Shown: positions 25,416 through 37,152 of the stretch, piece by piece | Position numbering within the stretch: position 1 is the stretch's first letter | How the letters are laid out: each line of letters opens with the position of its first letter | DNA from: Trichopria drosophilae | Lineage: Eukaryota > Arthropoda > Insecta > Hymenoptera > Diapriidae | Reading direction: 5' to 3' | Assembly (NCBI GenBank): GCA_030407085.1 | Contig: CM059582.1 | Span: 161,130,001-161,194,000 of the forward strand | Length of the DNA: 64,000 nucleotides | Translations under genes and position numbers: made by a program | Notes under the pieces: model-generated | Database searches by the model: none | What the model was told of the DNA's origin: nothing | Seen by the model: only the letters and a program-made list of their open reading frames with translations

Positions 25416-26624
25416 TTAATCCTTTCACGCCAGAAGGCCACTTGTTTGTTTCAAATATTTTGTATGAAAAAAAAAAGTTGAAACAAATTTAAAGATGCAT
25501 ATCCTACTAAAATTCAGTTTAAGTTATCAGAAATTCCAATATGGCGCCAAACTCGAAAAAAGGGGCAAAAAAGTTAGGAAATATTTATACTTCAAACATT
25601 TTTTTAAAGCTATTGGAATATTCGGATTCTATTGAAACTATGTACAAAAGTGGTCAAAATATTTGAATTTTGAGAATTTTTTATTCCTCATAATTGTAAC
25701 GACCTCAAAATAGCGTCATCAATGAACATTTTAACTGAAAATTTTCGAACTCTCTAATTAAAAAACGATTAGCTGCTTTCAATAAACGCTAAGATTGAAA
25801 AGTTCTTAGAATTCATTGAAATATGTAGTTTTTTTTTCAAAGTTTTTAAATGTAATTTTGAGAAATTTGTTATCTATATTTTTTTTCAAAATTTTAAACT
25901 ATTTCCGAAAATTTGGAAAAATGTGTGAACACATTCTATGATGTATTTTAAGATTTTTTTTTCTCTCCAATTTTTTTAAAAAGTTTATAGTTTTCCAAAA
26001 AAAAGCCATAAACATAATATTTGCATTTTAGTTCCTCGAAAACAATCAATTTTTAGAAAAAACTGTAGAAAACACAATATGCTTAGAGTTCATCAGAGAA
26101 TATGGTAACATTATTACAGAATCTTTGAAAAAAAAATCAGATAAAAAATTTCTTAAAATATCATTTAAAAAACTCTGAAACAATGTCACTAAATTTCTTA
26201 ATGAATTTCAAAAACATTTCATTTTTAGTTTTTTTTGTTAACAAAAGCTCATAGTTTTGACCTAGAGCATTCCGCAATTTTAATAGAAATATTCATTGTG
26301 GACGCCGTTTTGATGTCGTTACAATGGTGTTTCAATTTTTTAAAAATAAAAAATTGTGACAATACATTCAGAAAAATTTGTGGGTTTTCATCGACTTATT
26401 CTAGAACATAATTGTAATAAAATTTTCTCTGAAGTCCATAGTTTTCAAACAAAAAAAATGGTTAAATTTTGAAAAGGAATTTGTAAATGCCGTGGCGAAT
26501 TTGCAACCATCGGGTGCACCACTTCAATACATTTTAGCTCACTCAATTGAGATAGTGTATCGAATATTCGATATTTGTAAAAATCAAAATTTTACAAAAA
26601 TCCATTTGGACGTTAATGGGTTAA
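25416..26624. mobile_element. TTAA-flanked MITE (piggyBac-type target site)
   Basis: TTAA at 25416-25419 is followed by TCCTTTCACGCCAGAAGG. The right end reads CCATTTGGACGTTAATGGG before TTAA at 26621-26624. The termini are diverged inverted repeats of the family that recurs at 2.8, 3.9, 28.3, 31.1, 33.5, 44.1, 47.2 and 49.2 kb. No coding capacity. Confidence 0.65.
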
Positions 26625-28276
26625 ATTGAAATGGCATTTTTCGTAGTTTCAAAATAAGTCACGAAATAAGTCATTAAACACGTAACAAAATATTCTATTA
26701 TTGCAAGACTAAAGTTTTTGAAAGATCTCACTTAACCGTTCTAACGTAATTTCAATACATATTTTTTATTGGTTCTGGGAGTATGTAACACGTTGGTTGA
26801 ATGTGTTTATGTCCAACTCAAAAGAAATGCATTTAATAAAATATTGCGCAAATACTTTAATAATAAATACCGATTTTCGTAAAATTTAAAAAAAGATTGA
26901 ACAAAAGAAATTAAGTTTTATCCTCAAGTATATTAAACGGACTACAACACATGAATCATGGAATACTCATTTGAACCAATTCTATAACAGGAATATTGTA
27001 TAACGATTTAGATAAACACCAAAATGACTGATTTTTCACATTAAACATGCATTGACAGAAAACAATAAAATGGAACAATACATACACGGAAGTAAAAACA
27101 CAGGAATTATCCCACTAAGAGTTACCTTGTTTGTCAATACAAAGAGTAGATGCAGAATGTAACAAATACTTGGAGAACGCAAACCAACTGAAATAGCCAA
27201 ACTTTAACAATGGTCACTGTACGTCAGCATTTTTTCGACAATCATGCCACAATTTCCTTGTTTTTATGTAATACATTATTATAGACAATTATGTAAGTAC
27301 ATACTTACAATTATATGAGATAAATATTTATGAGTTATGTCTATATACTGATCATTATTAGAATTGGGAGTTATATTCAAATCTGATGCTCTTCCTCTGC
27401 ATTACATTTAATATGCTTCAATATTCTAGTTACAAGTTCATTAGTAAAATTAATGGTAAATAAAATTGATCCAATCTTAAGCTGACAAATATGTTGCGCA
27501 GTTTATTTTCTGGATTTTCGCAAATTTGTGCAGTTTTCCCGTTTGTTAAAAAATAAAATTTACTTAGACGTTTTTGACTATATATTTTGCAGCCGTCTTT
27601 TTTTCATACTATTTGCTATTCCTTCTACCTCGTTGTAATAAGACCGTCAAATATAAAAATTTGTTCATTAGTAATTCTACATACAATTACAAAGTAGAAA
27701 GTTAGAATAAATACTTACTTTAAATACATCTGCAACTGCAGGTAGTTTAACATTTTTGTTTGGGATTCTATATAAAAAAAATTATTTCAAGAAAGCTGGT
27801 GATTATTTCAATTCCTACTAATTAAAAGACATTGATAGAAAATAAATATCTATTCAGGTTTTTGTCGTCTTTTACTTTGAAGACGTTGAAACACTACTTT
27901 TAAATCAGTACAATTTTTTAATAATTAATGAATCCTTTTTTATTACTAATTGACTAATTGAGAGTACTTACTTTATGTTTTATGAAAAGGAAAGAGAAAT
28001 TAAAAGGCATGAAAGAAAAAAAGTATTTCTCCGTTGCTTTTGGGGCAAGAAGAAGTTGAAAAGAACTAATCTATACAATTTTTCTTTCCATTAATTATTT
28101 TATAGCTATTTTCCTCTATGTGAGTTTACATTATATAGTTTTCTTGATTATTATTTTTATATATCTAGTCTCAAGGACTATATAATTTCTAATTATGCTC
28201 CACATATCTAATCAAATATCAAAAAATTAGCGCATATAGAGAAGATAATAATAAACAGGCTATTCAGATAGAACTA
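26625..28276. other. AT-rich non-coding stretch, nothing recognised
   Basis: No open frame with family features. Short simple A/T tracts only. Confidence 0.45.
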
Positions 28277-29263
28277 TTAAACCATTAACGCCCAAAGGAC
28301 ACTTCTTCTTGCTTCAATTTCAATCGAGTATTTCGTTTCAAAATCGAAGTTAACAAAAATTGAGAGGTACATATCCTACTGTTTTCGAAGTCGCTCTTCA
28401 AGATTACGAGATCAAAATTGAGTTTCAGCCATCAGGAATTCCAATGTCCAAAAAAATGGAAAATATTTATTCTTACTGATTCTTTTCGAGTCATTAGAAT
28501 ATTGGAATTTTATTGAAACTCTGAACAAAGGTAAATAAAATATTTCAATTTTCAGAAAAAATTTTACTTTTATACTCTACATCATCCTAACGACCTCAAA
28601 ATGACCGCAGTTGACAGTTTTCCAGAAAAAAATCCCAAACTATAATATTGGAAATTCATTTTCTCAAAAACAATCAACTTTTGCAAAAGAAATACAAAGA
28701 AGAGCAAACTCTTAGAATTCACTACATTTTTTTCAGAATTTTTCGAAGATAAATTACAATTTTGAAAAAATTTTGAAACAAAAATTCATAAAAAAAATCT
28801 AAAAAAATTCCGTGATATTTTCATTTCTGTCATCAAATTCTTTCATTCTTACCATTTTTTTTAAATGATCGTAGTTTTTGAGTTAGAGCGTCCAGAAAAA
28901 TTCATTACTGCGGCCATTTTGAGGTCGTAAGAATGATGTAGGGTATAAATGTAAAATTTTTTCTTAAAATTGGAAATTTTATTCACCTTTGTTCAGAGTT
29001 TCAATAGAATCCCATTATTCTAATGGCTCGAAAAAAATTAGTAAGAATAAATATTTCCCAATTTATTTGACATTTTTTTCAAATTCGGCGACATATTGGA
29101 ATTCCTAATTTCTGAAACTCAATTTTGACCTCGGAATCTTGAAGTGCGTCCTCAAAAACAGTAGTATATATACCTCTCAATGTTTGTTAACTTCGATTTT
29201 GATACGAAATACTCGATTGAAACAGAAGCAAGAAAAAGTGTCTTTAGGGAGTTAATAGGTTAA
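28277..29263. mobile_element. TTAA-flanked palindromic MITE, about 1 kb
   Basis: TTAA at 28277-28280 and 29260-29263. Long arms (about 350 bases each, 28281-28640 and 28900-29259) are near reverse complements: CAATCGAGTATTTCGT near 28322 against ACGAAATACTCGATTG near 29206, and GACACTTCTTCTTGC against GCAAGAAAAAGTGTC. It is the best-preserved member of the TTAA family in the window. Confidence 0.8.
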
Positions 29264-31934
29264 TTGATAAAATGTTTAAAGTCATGGGATGAAAAACTTA
29301 GATTTTTCAACATGGAAGTATTAAAGATAAAGCATAGAATTAAGGAAACATATATGCTGCTATCATATTTAGATTATGAAGTGCTTCTTGGGCTGGTGTT
29401 TGAGTAAGCCAAAAGGCTAAAAGTTTGAAACCATTCCAAATACTAGACATTGATGCATTTCGAAAGGTGCCTTTAAACTCCATTCGATGGAACGCGCGTG
29501 ATCCCCCGTCCATCTGATATAATAAACAGAGGCCATGTCGTTTTACGAGCTGCATTAGACAATAGTGAAAGGTGATGCACCTTACAGTTCCTCGAAACAA
29601 TTTATAAAATCGATGCATGGTACTGAACTAAATATGGGATAGTACGGTTGATTATGTCCAGTTTACTACGTACACAATCATATGAATAGCAGTTATGTGG
29701 ATGTGTATTGTGACAAACATTTTATCTCTTTGCAATTAAGTTTTAACATTTTCATGCAATATTTTTTAGTTTTTAATTGTACCGTTATTAAAGATTTCTA
29801 ATTTTTTGTTCCAGCTATTAGGATATATCAGAAAATGTGGTAAGAATAGAAGAATGTTTCATTAAACAATCGTTTAATGCATGTAAGAAATGAAGCTTTT
29901 ATACATTCTAAAGAAATAAGAGGTATATATATCATTTAAATTTTACTCTAGCTTACATGAATGAGGTTCTGGTTCTAATTAATTCAATGTTATTCTCTAC
30001 AAGCATCGTTATGAATAACTAGAAAAGACTTTGGAAAGTAAGTTAATTTTAATTTCTTCCTTGCACGCTTAATATTCGATAAATTCGTATCGTTGTTCAG
30101 AATTATACAGAAAACTTTCACTGTACACTAGTACATTAGTACAATAGTAAATTGTTATGAATATTTATATTCTAGTGAAACTGTAATATGTGTTTAAAAA
30201 TTTCTATGGCGGAACAGAAAAAAAATGTCTTTAAAAAACGAGAAAAAAAGTCGGAATGGAAGCTAAGTCGATCTGGCTAGTCTTTTACAAAACGCAGTCC
30301 ATAGACAGATCAGCTGGATAAAAGAATATAACGCTGAATTATAGTATCAAGTCTAATTAACATTGGGAAATGTTAACATTTGTCGTTTCAACATTCAAAC
30401 TCAACATTTGCAAACTCAATATTTGCAAACTGAACATTTAGTAAACTCAACATTTTTTTTAGTTTGTTGAATTATATTTTATTTTGAGAAACAAGTGTAA
30501 TGACATTAATAATAACATCAATTAAATTTTAAATATCTGTTAGTTTTTGTTAATAATATATTAAGCAATTTAGAATTTGAGTCCTGACTCTAACTTTCTG
30601 AAGCTCGGATATATTATAATGAATAAAATTTACCAAATCGTTCATCGCAAATTGAAAGTATAATTTATTATACCCTTTCAAAGTCTTCTAATTCGTTTCG
30701 TAAGAAGATCCCAATTTTCGAATTTGCTTCCGACAAATTGAATCTGCCATTTTTCATTTTACTCTCTAAATCTGAATCAGCGAAAACCTCTGCAAATCAG
30801 CGTATTTTTTCGTTGATTCATATTTAGAGAGTAGGAATTCGACTTCAGATTCAAATTCAACGACCTCAAAAACCCTAAGGTACACACTTTCATAAAAATT
30901 TCCGTAAAAAATTTCATAAAAAAATCCGAACCATTTTTCGAACTTGCGTCTGACATATTGGATCCGCCATTGTGAATTATGAAAATCCGATCGATTTCAG
31001 ATTCGGGTTCAGCGACCTTCAAAACCATAACACTAAAATTATAGGATAAATCAATGAAAATTTTGTTCGAAGACAAAGGTGGCACGTAAAGCTAATTTTC
31101 TTCTGACCCCTAAGGGATTAAGAAAGAGGGCAACATATGACAAAGAGCTTTTTGAAAAGGTTTGCTAAAACAGTCAGACAAATTAATGGTATAAGTTACA
31201 AGATCAAATCACCAGTAATGCTTTGGGTTGATTATTACTCCAAGGACGGACACTTTGAACTTCGGTTACAATAATAAAACTTTACGATTTGAAGTCAAAC
31301 ATTTGAAGACAAAAAATGTTTTCCGAATTGCAGTATATGAGAATATAATAACAAGTTAGGAGAATTAGTACAATTTTTCAAAATTCGTAACATCATGACT
31401 AATCCCAATAACTATGTCCCACAAACGTTGATTAAGCATTACTGGAAACTGTATCTACAGCGAGAAGAAGCTTTTCGGGAAATCACTTTAAATTTATGAT
31501 GTTTGAACTAAAGGTGAACGAGCGATTCTATTAATTAAAAATTCATTCAATTACAGCGCTTAGGAATAAATGTGAGAGTATTCCCTTTAAAACGGGATTT
31601 TAAGGTTATCTGTGTCTCAGATAATGTTGTTATCATTGAATTTCAATATTGATTGGATTTAATTGAATAAATAACGAAGGTTCTTTAGTAGATCATGAGT
31701 CCAGTTTCTCGAAAGTTTCTAGCCATTTTTTTTCTTATTTTCAATGTTAATGAACAGGACAGTGTACCAGAAAACTGCACAAAATTCTACTATGGTTCAA
31801 AATTAAATATATCATTTCTTAATCGAATTAGATAAAACTCTGTATTTAAGGATTTTCGGGGTTGACGATTATGAATCCGAAAATATGACGGGTCAAACTA
31901 AAATTAGTTGATACGTTAGTATCTAAGGGTTTTC
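29264..31934. other. Non-coding stretch with repeat fragments
   Basis: 29340-29618 holds a 92-codon minus-strand frame of unknown nature, GC-richer than its flanks. 30355-30470 contains ACTCAACATTTGC-type repeats like those at the ends of the foldback element at 33.8 kb. 30770-31030 contains TTACTCTCTAAATCTGAATC with an inverted partner at 30815-30832 and two copies of the CAGATTC...CAGCGACCT motif. GGGATTAAG near 31110 resembles a TTAA-family terminus. Confidence 0.45.
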
Positions 31935-32225
31935 GAATTAGCGACACGAAAAAACCGACAAATCACATAACAGCCATTAAAAATACCATGCATTTCAAAA
32001 TGTACATATTCTGAAAATGTAATTAATGATTGACTTCTAAATGGGTTTAATAAATAATACGAGAGTCAAACTGCTTTGTGATCTACACAGTTAATACATT
32101 GATCAAATTTGACCTTGACATGACCTTTCAGTGAGACCTCAAAGGCAGCAACCGGGATAAATTGTCTTTTAAATGGCTGGTTTTTGAATGTCGGGTTTTT
32201 GAAGTGTCGGGTTTTTGAGGAGCTA
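31935..32225. repeat. Dispersed repeat, copy 1 of the family at 50889-51208
   Basis: Shares CCGACAAATCAC, AAAATGTAATTAATGAT, TTTCAGTGAGA and TTTTAAATGGCTGG, in the same order and spacing, with 50889-51208. Confidence 0.8.
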
Positions 32226-33512
32226 CCGAAAAACGTATGAATGATAACTTTGCCACATATATCTATATGGGAAATTTCTTCACAAACGATTTATTTTGAT
32301 ATAACTGGTATTTTTTCGGTACATTATTTTTTATAATGAATAAATGTTATGAGAAATGTTTTTATACGTGAGTTAAACACCTTACGTTTATAGAAGTTAA
32401 AGAATAAATAACGCAGAATAAGAAATTGATTTTTAAGATGAAAAAGATTGTCCCTGTATGGACCACTATGATGTAAGGGTTAAAATGTAGAAAACGTCTC
32501 TGTTTTTCGAGTATCGCAATCATAAATATAGTTATTTCTTCAAGGAAAATTTTCTCAACGCTGGGTGTGAAAAAATCAAAACATTGATGCTATAGTTTAG
32601 AAACATTTTTTCACCTTTATTTGTCGCTTTTGGAAATAGGTACACATCTACTTTTTTGCTAAAAAATTATTTAAATATTTCAAGAAATTATATGCTCCAA
32701 TATTTATTCAAAATTTATATTTTCTGACAATTTAGATTTCATCACTCGAGTACTCCCAAGTAAAAACTGATGTGGTCTGCTTGGCAAGAAATGCCTCATA
32801 TGCATTTTGCAAATGTGAGAGTATTATATACATACTTATCAGAAGTGTCATTTGGTTATTTCTAGCGTTTAATTTTTGCTCTAGAACCAGTATGAGCAGC
32901 GATTGTCGGTAATTTAACATCATCGACGTTCCTCGGCGCATATGCTCTGAACATCGCGCAGGCTGATTGCGCGCACGGAGTATGTCAGTAATGCAATGGC
33001 CTTGGATAAGCGACACTGGGTAGACATTCAAATCTATACATATGTATATGCTTGCCTGCGTGCTGTTGCGCAAGTCTCAGAAAATGCACTAATCAGAGCC
33101 TGGCTGCTGGAGAGGTGGTGCACCTCCAGCTTCAACTCCCAACTCCGAACTGATTCTAATCTGGGATTTAGAAAAGACTGTGCATCTGAATGCTTTACTG
33201 CATTGACGCTCGAGCATCACCCCGGGGCAAACACTGTATTACAAGGAAAACTTACGACTTACTATTATCAATCTTGTGCTGCTTATTAAGCGATACACAG
33301 AGAGAAATTATTTACTAATACTTAATGTAAGCTAATTTCAAATCGCTTACATTATCTGTAAAGTTATAACAGTAACTATAAAGTCAAAACCGACAGGTAA
33401 GTTTTAGACGATACTGGTACATGAGGCCAATAATTCACTGCAATGCTATTGGATATTAACCCTTACATTTTAGCTTTCAAGGTGCATTTGTTAACTATGA
33501 ATATATCTCACA
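32226..33512. other. Non-coding stretch, one GC-richer segment of unknown nature
   Basis: 32920-33260 is GC-richer than its surroundings and is open in overlapping frames on both strands (up to 113 codons). Neither frame has recognisable motifs, and no splice pattern was convincing. Confidence 0.4.
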
Positions 33513-34089
33513 TTAACGCCTAAGCAATCCGAAGCTCTAAAAAAAGTAGGGAAACGTTGCGTCATAAACATTCAATATTTAGATTCGTTTTTCAAAATTT
33601 CTGTAAAGAAATGCGATCCTCAATGGCTACCGAGTAAAGTAATATAGTCAGGATATGTTGCTTGAAAGTAACAAAAATCAAACTCCTAATTTATTTCTGG
33701 CATAGAACTTGCCAAATTGACAAAGGAAAATCAAACCCCAATATTTGACGTTCCCAAATCACTTAGGTACTCGAAAAGGGTAACTCTTCCTTCAAACGTT
33801 GATGTTTGGGTTACATGTCAAATCAACACAAAACAAACTCAACGTACAAATTCAACATTTTCAAACTCAACATTGAACAAGCTCGACATTTTCAATCTCA
33901 ACATTTAACAAACTCCACATTTTCGAACTCAACATTTGACTAAATCAACAAATAATATAAATAATATAAAAAATAAAATTCTAAAACATTACATTACTAC
34001 AACAATAAATATAAATTACTACAATTGTTAAAATGTCATGTGTATTAAATACAATCATGTTACATTAATACATTCCATTCAACAGCATA

Positions 34090-34340
34090 CAGTACTCCTT
34101 CCCTTATTCTAATTTTTTCTCTTCTCCTATTCTAATATTTGCCCTCACGCGTTCTCCCCACTGACGTGTGTTGACGTGTGGATTTTCTAAATACAAATAA
34201 CGGCGTATGCGCAACAAAAGAAAAAGAGACAAAAGTGAGACTACAAATCTAAGTAGTTGGGGAGAGGGAAAAATTAGAATAAGGGAAGAAGGCCGCCATC
34301 TTGCCTGACTGGACAAATTAGAATAAGGGAAGGACTACTG
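34090..34340. mobile_element. TA-flanked MITE with CAGTA-type ends (pogo/Tigger-like)
   Basis: The left end CAGTACTCCTTCCCTTATTC and the right end, whose complement is CAGTAGTCCTTCCCTTATTC, are each next to TA (34088-34089, 34341-34342). Length 251 bp. CAGTA ends with a TA target fit the pogo/Tigger group. It is nested in the foldback element. Confidence 0.75.
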
Positions 34341-34489
34341 TATCTATCATCACCTAACCTATCCTAACATAACCTAACCTAACCTAAACTATATTTTAAA
34401 TGTTTCAATATTTAAAAATCTATTCTGAAGAGGGCTACAATCAAGAGCCCCCCGAAATGTTAATTAAATTATTTATATATTATGGTGAT

Positions 34490-35625
34490 CGCTTTTAAAC
34501 ACGACTAACTTATAAACAAAATTTTCGGTAAATCTTCGGAAAGACTGCTTCACCTGGAAAAAATATTTTTTATATGGTTTCCGACATATTTTGGGTCGCT
34601 GATCACGAATCTGATGATAAAAATTGGCGGTCGAACGTATCTTGGCCGCTATCTCGAAAAAATACCAAAAAAATGTCATTTTTTTCATTTTTTTTTTGCA
34701 TTTCTTTCGAAAATTGAACTCGCACGAAAAAAAGTTTCAAACAAAAGTTGTAGAGCGGGAAATTCCCTATAAAAAAGGTTATATGCATTTTTGTCGTATC
34801 TTCTATAAAAAACGCGAAATAAACCTGAGATGGTATGGCTGACAATCTAGCCACATGTCATATGGGTTCGATTATATCACTCATAACTGTGTGGTTAGAG
34901 GTTAGGTTAGTATAAAAAGGGGGGTCTGGGGGGCGGAGCCCCCTAGCACGCAAGCACCACTTAGGTCACGCAAGGGCATCCAGGACGTAGACCTAAGTAG
35001 TGTGTGCGTGCTGGGGGGCTCCGCCCCCCAGACCACCCTTTTTATACTAGCCTAACCTCCAACCAACAGATTTTAGTGATAATCGAACCTACATGTAGTA
35101 TGTGTCGCTCTGAATAACAATGTGTAGACCGAAGGATAGTATAAATGAGGAGGGGGTGGTCTGGGGGCGAAGCCCAAGCACACAAATGGCCTTAGGTATA
35201 CTTTAGTTCTACGTAGGTTCGGCAGTAGTTACGTTGGGTTAGCATAAATTGGATGTTTAGACACATATGCGAGTTTGGCCATTTCTAGGTCAGAAATCCC
35301 GCTTTCATCATTTTTCTCATATTTAGGGCTTTATTTAAGGGGTTTCTTTGCAATTTATGAAAAAAATTTATACAACCTTTTTTGTAGAGAATTTTGTGCT
35401 CTACAACTTTTGTTTGAAACTTTTTTTCGTACGAGTTCAATTTTTCGAAATAAATGCAAGAAACTGAAAAAATGAAGTTTTTTGATGTTTTTTCAAGATT
35501 TTAGCCAAAAATATTGCCGACCGCCAATTTTTATTGTCAGATTCGTGATTAGCGACCCAAAATACGTCGGAAACCATATAAGAAATATTTTTTCCAGGTG
35601 AAGCAGTCTTTCCGAAGATTTACCA
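34490..35625. repeat. Inverted pair with GC-rich palindromic centre inside the foldback element
   Basis: 34490-34970 is mirrored by 34970-35625: GGAAAGACTGCTTCACCTGG at 34540 against its complement at 35595; GGGGCGGAGCCCCCTAGCACG-type left centre against CGTGCTGGGGGGCTCCGCCCC-type right centre; AACTCGCACGAAAAAAAGTT against AACTTTTTTTCGTACGAGTT-like sequence. A partial third copy lies at 8946-9318. Confidence 0.8.
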
Positions 35626-35928
35626 AATTTTCAACCTAACCTAACCTAACCTAACCGAAATACTAATTTAATGGAATATCTTCATGGACAAGCTCACACA
35701 TTCATGAAATTCTTTAATACATTTGTATTATTGACCATGATTAACATAGATTTCAGATTTAATTTATGTTATAGTAATGCTATTACACTTTCAAAATACA
35801 ATATAAATCAATAAACTAAAAGTAATGTTGAATTTCTTAAATGTTGAAATTGCAAATGTGGAGCTGACAAATGTCGAATTTGAATGTTGAAATTGCAAAT
35901 GTCAACATTTCACAATGTTGATTAGCCC
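35582..35928 (+). repeat. Left copy of a ~350-bp direct repeat flanking the LTR retrotransposon
   Basis: Runs from GAAATATTTTTTCCAGG to GATTAGCCC. It is repeated at 43496-43855 immediately after the right LTR, almost identical apart from one extra CCTAA unit, one extra base and the end TGTTACC. It contains (CCTAA)4 at about 35634-35656. Confidence 0.9.
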
Positions 35929-37056
35929 TGTTTGTACAATGAGGAAGAAGCCTACTGGAATATATGAGGATTGCTGATTCGATGTAGTGAATAGAGAGTC
36001 CGCAGGCAACGAGGAAGGGCGCAATGAAAAACGTACAGAAATCGTGTTTTGTGGTTCTGCCTTTATTTGAAATTATACAAGTGTCCGAGTGTTGATACTA
36101 TGTCTTGAGTACCTATTAATCCCATTGAATAGCCGCCAGGTGAGTAGAAAATCGCTGAAACAAGCAAGAAAAAGCACTCCACGCAAGAGTTGCCGAGTGA
36201 TTAGTTTACGTGTAGATAAATATGTAAAATACGTCATGGAAATGCGGAACCCACGGGGTGGGTAGCCAGATGTCTGCAACGAGCTTGGTCGCACACTTTC
36301 ATTAGAGCAACACACAACATAGATAGATTTATATAATAATACGTTAATAATATATTAATAAAACATGGTGAAACTAGAATGGAAAAACCTCACAAAGAAC
36401 AGCCAGTGGATGACCGTTGTTGGCGTCGGATACTCCCACCGCCCGCCGTTCTGCGTCCGTGGTTGATACACGGAGCCCTGCTTGTCACAAAATGGATGGG
36501 AGATCCTCTCCCGCCGTATCGCGTCCGTAGTGGATACGTGCAGCGTGGTTGTCACAATAGACAGGAAATCCTCTCCCGCCATGTCGCGTCCGTAGTGGAT
36601 AAGTGCAGCGTGCTTGTCACAATAGACAGGAAATCCTCTCCCGCCATGTCGCGTCCGTAGTGGATACGTGCAGCGTGCTTGTCACAATGGATGGGAGATC
36701 CTCTCCCGCCGTATCGCGTCCGTACTGGATACGCGCAACGTGGTTGTCACAATGGACAGGAGATCCACGCCCGAGACGCGTCCTAGCACTACGACGGTCC
36801 CCTGATAACTAACTCCCGAACGCGAACGAAGGCCCTGACGCGATCCACGCGCCACGGTTCTCGTTGTCCACGGAAAAGGAAAACGATACTTTCCGTAGCC
36901 GAAACGTCAAAAGCAATCCCCTCCATTCGAGCACCGATGAAACCAGTCTCCATTCCACGCAGAAGGAGGCAAGAAAATCGCGGCACTTTTAGCACAGTAT
37001 TGTTCTCGAAAAGGCAACAATATGCAACGAACCGTAACGAGTAAATTTCCCGAACA
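35929..37056 (-). repeat. 3' LTR of the minus-strand retrotransposon
   Basis: 1128 bp, TG...CA bounded. It contains the 65-bp tandem repeats at about 36440-36770 and AATAAA-like sequence near 36355. Right neighbour is a 96-bp insertion rather than the polypurine tract. Confidence 0.9.
36440..36770. repeat. 65-bp tandem repeat inside the 3' LTR
   Basis: CTCTCCCGCC recurs at 36506, 36571, 36636 and 36701, exactly 65 bases apart, with a degenerate unit before and after; each unit carries CGCGTCCGTA and GCTTGTCACAAT. The repeat keeps several frames open in both strands, which explains the spurious frames here. Confidence 0.92.
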
Positions 37057-37152
37057 GAAATATTTTTTCCAGGTGAAGCAGTCTTTCCGAAGATTTACCA
37101 AATTTTCAACCTAACCTAACCTAACCTAACCGAAATACTAATTTCCCGAACA
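37057..37152. repeat. 96-bp junction insertion next to the left LTR
   Basis: Consists of about 83 bases of the flanking direct repeat (GAAATATTTTTTCCAGG ... CCGAAATACT, with (CCTAA)4) followed by a second copy of the LTR edge AATTTCCCGAACA. Sequence on both sides can be explained by a switch at AATTT, shared by the flank (ACTAATTTAATGG) and the LTR edge (AAATTTCCCG). Confidence 0.85.

Noticed and set aside
29340..29618. 92-codon minus-strand frame
   Set aside because: No recognisable motif, no convincing splice sites, and no support from neighbouring sequence.
32732..33289. Opposed open frames in a GC-richer patch
   Set aside because: Both strands are open over the same bases and neither translation has a recognisable domain.
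33809..33830. hAT element reading with CAGGG tips for the foldback element
   Set aside because: Starting the tips at CAGGG/CATGT leaves flanks that do not match; only the GGT(T/A)ACA start gives the exact GATGTTTG duplication.
36355..36995. Overlapping open frames on both strands in the left LTR (also 42794-43540 in the right LTR)
   Set aside because: They follow from the 65-bp GC-rich tandem repeat, occur identically in both LTRs, and show no protein motif.
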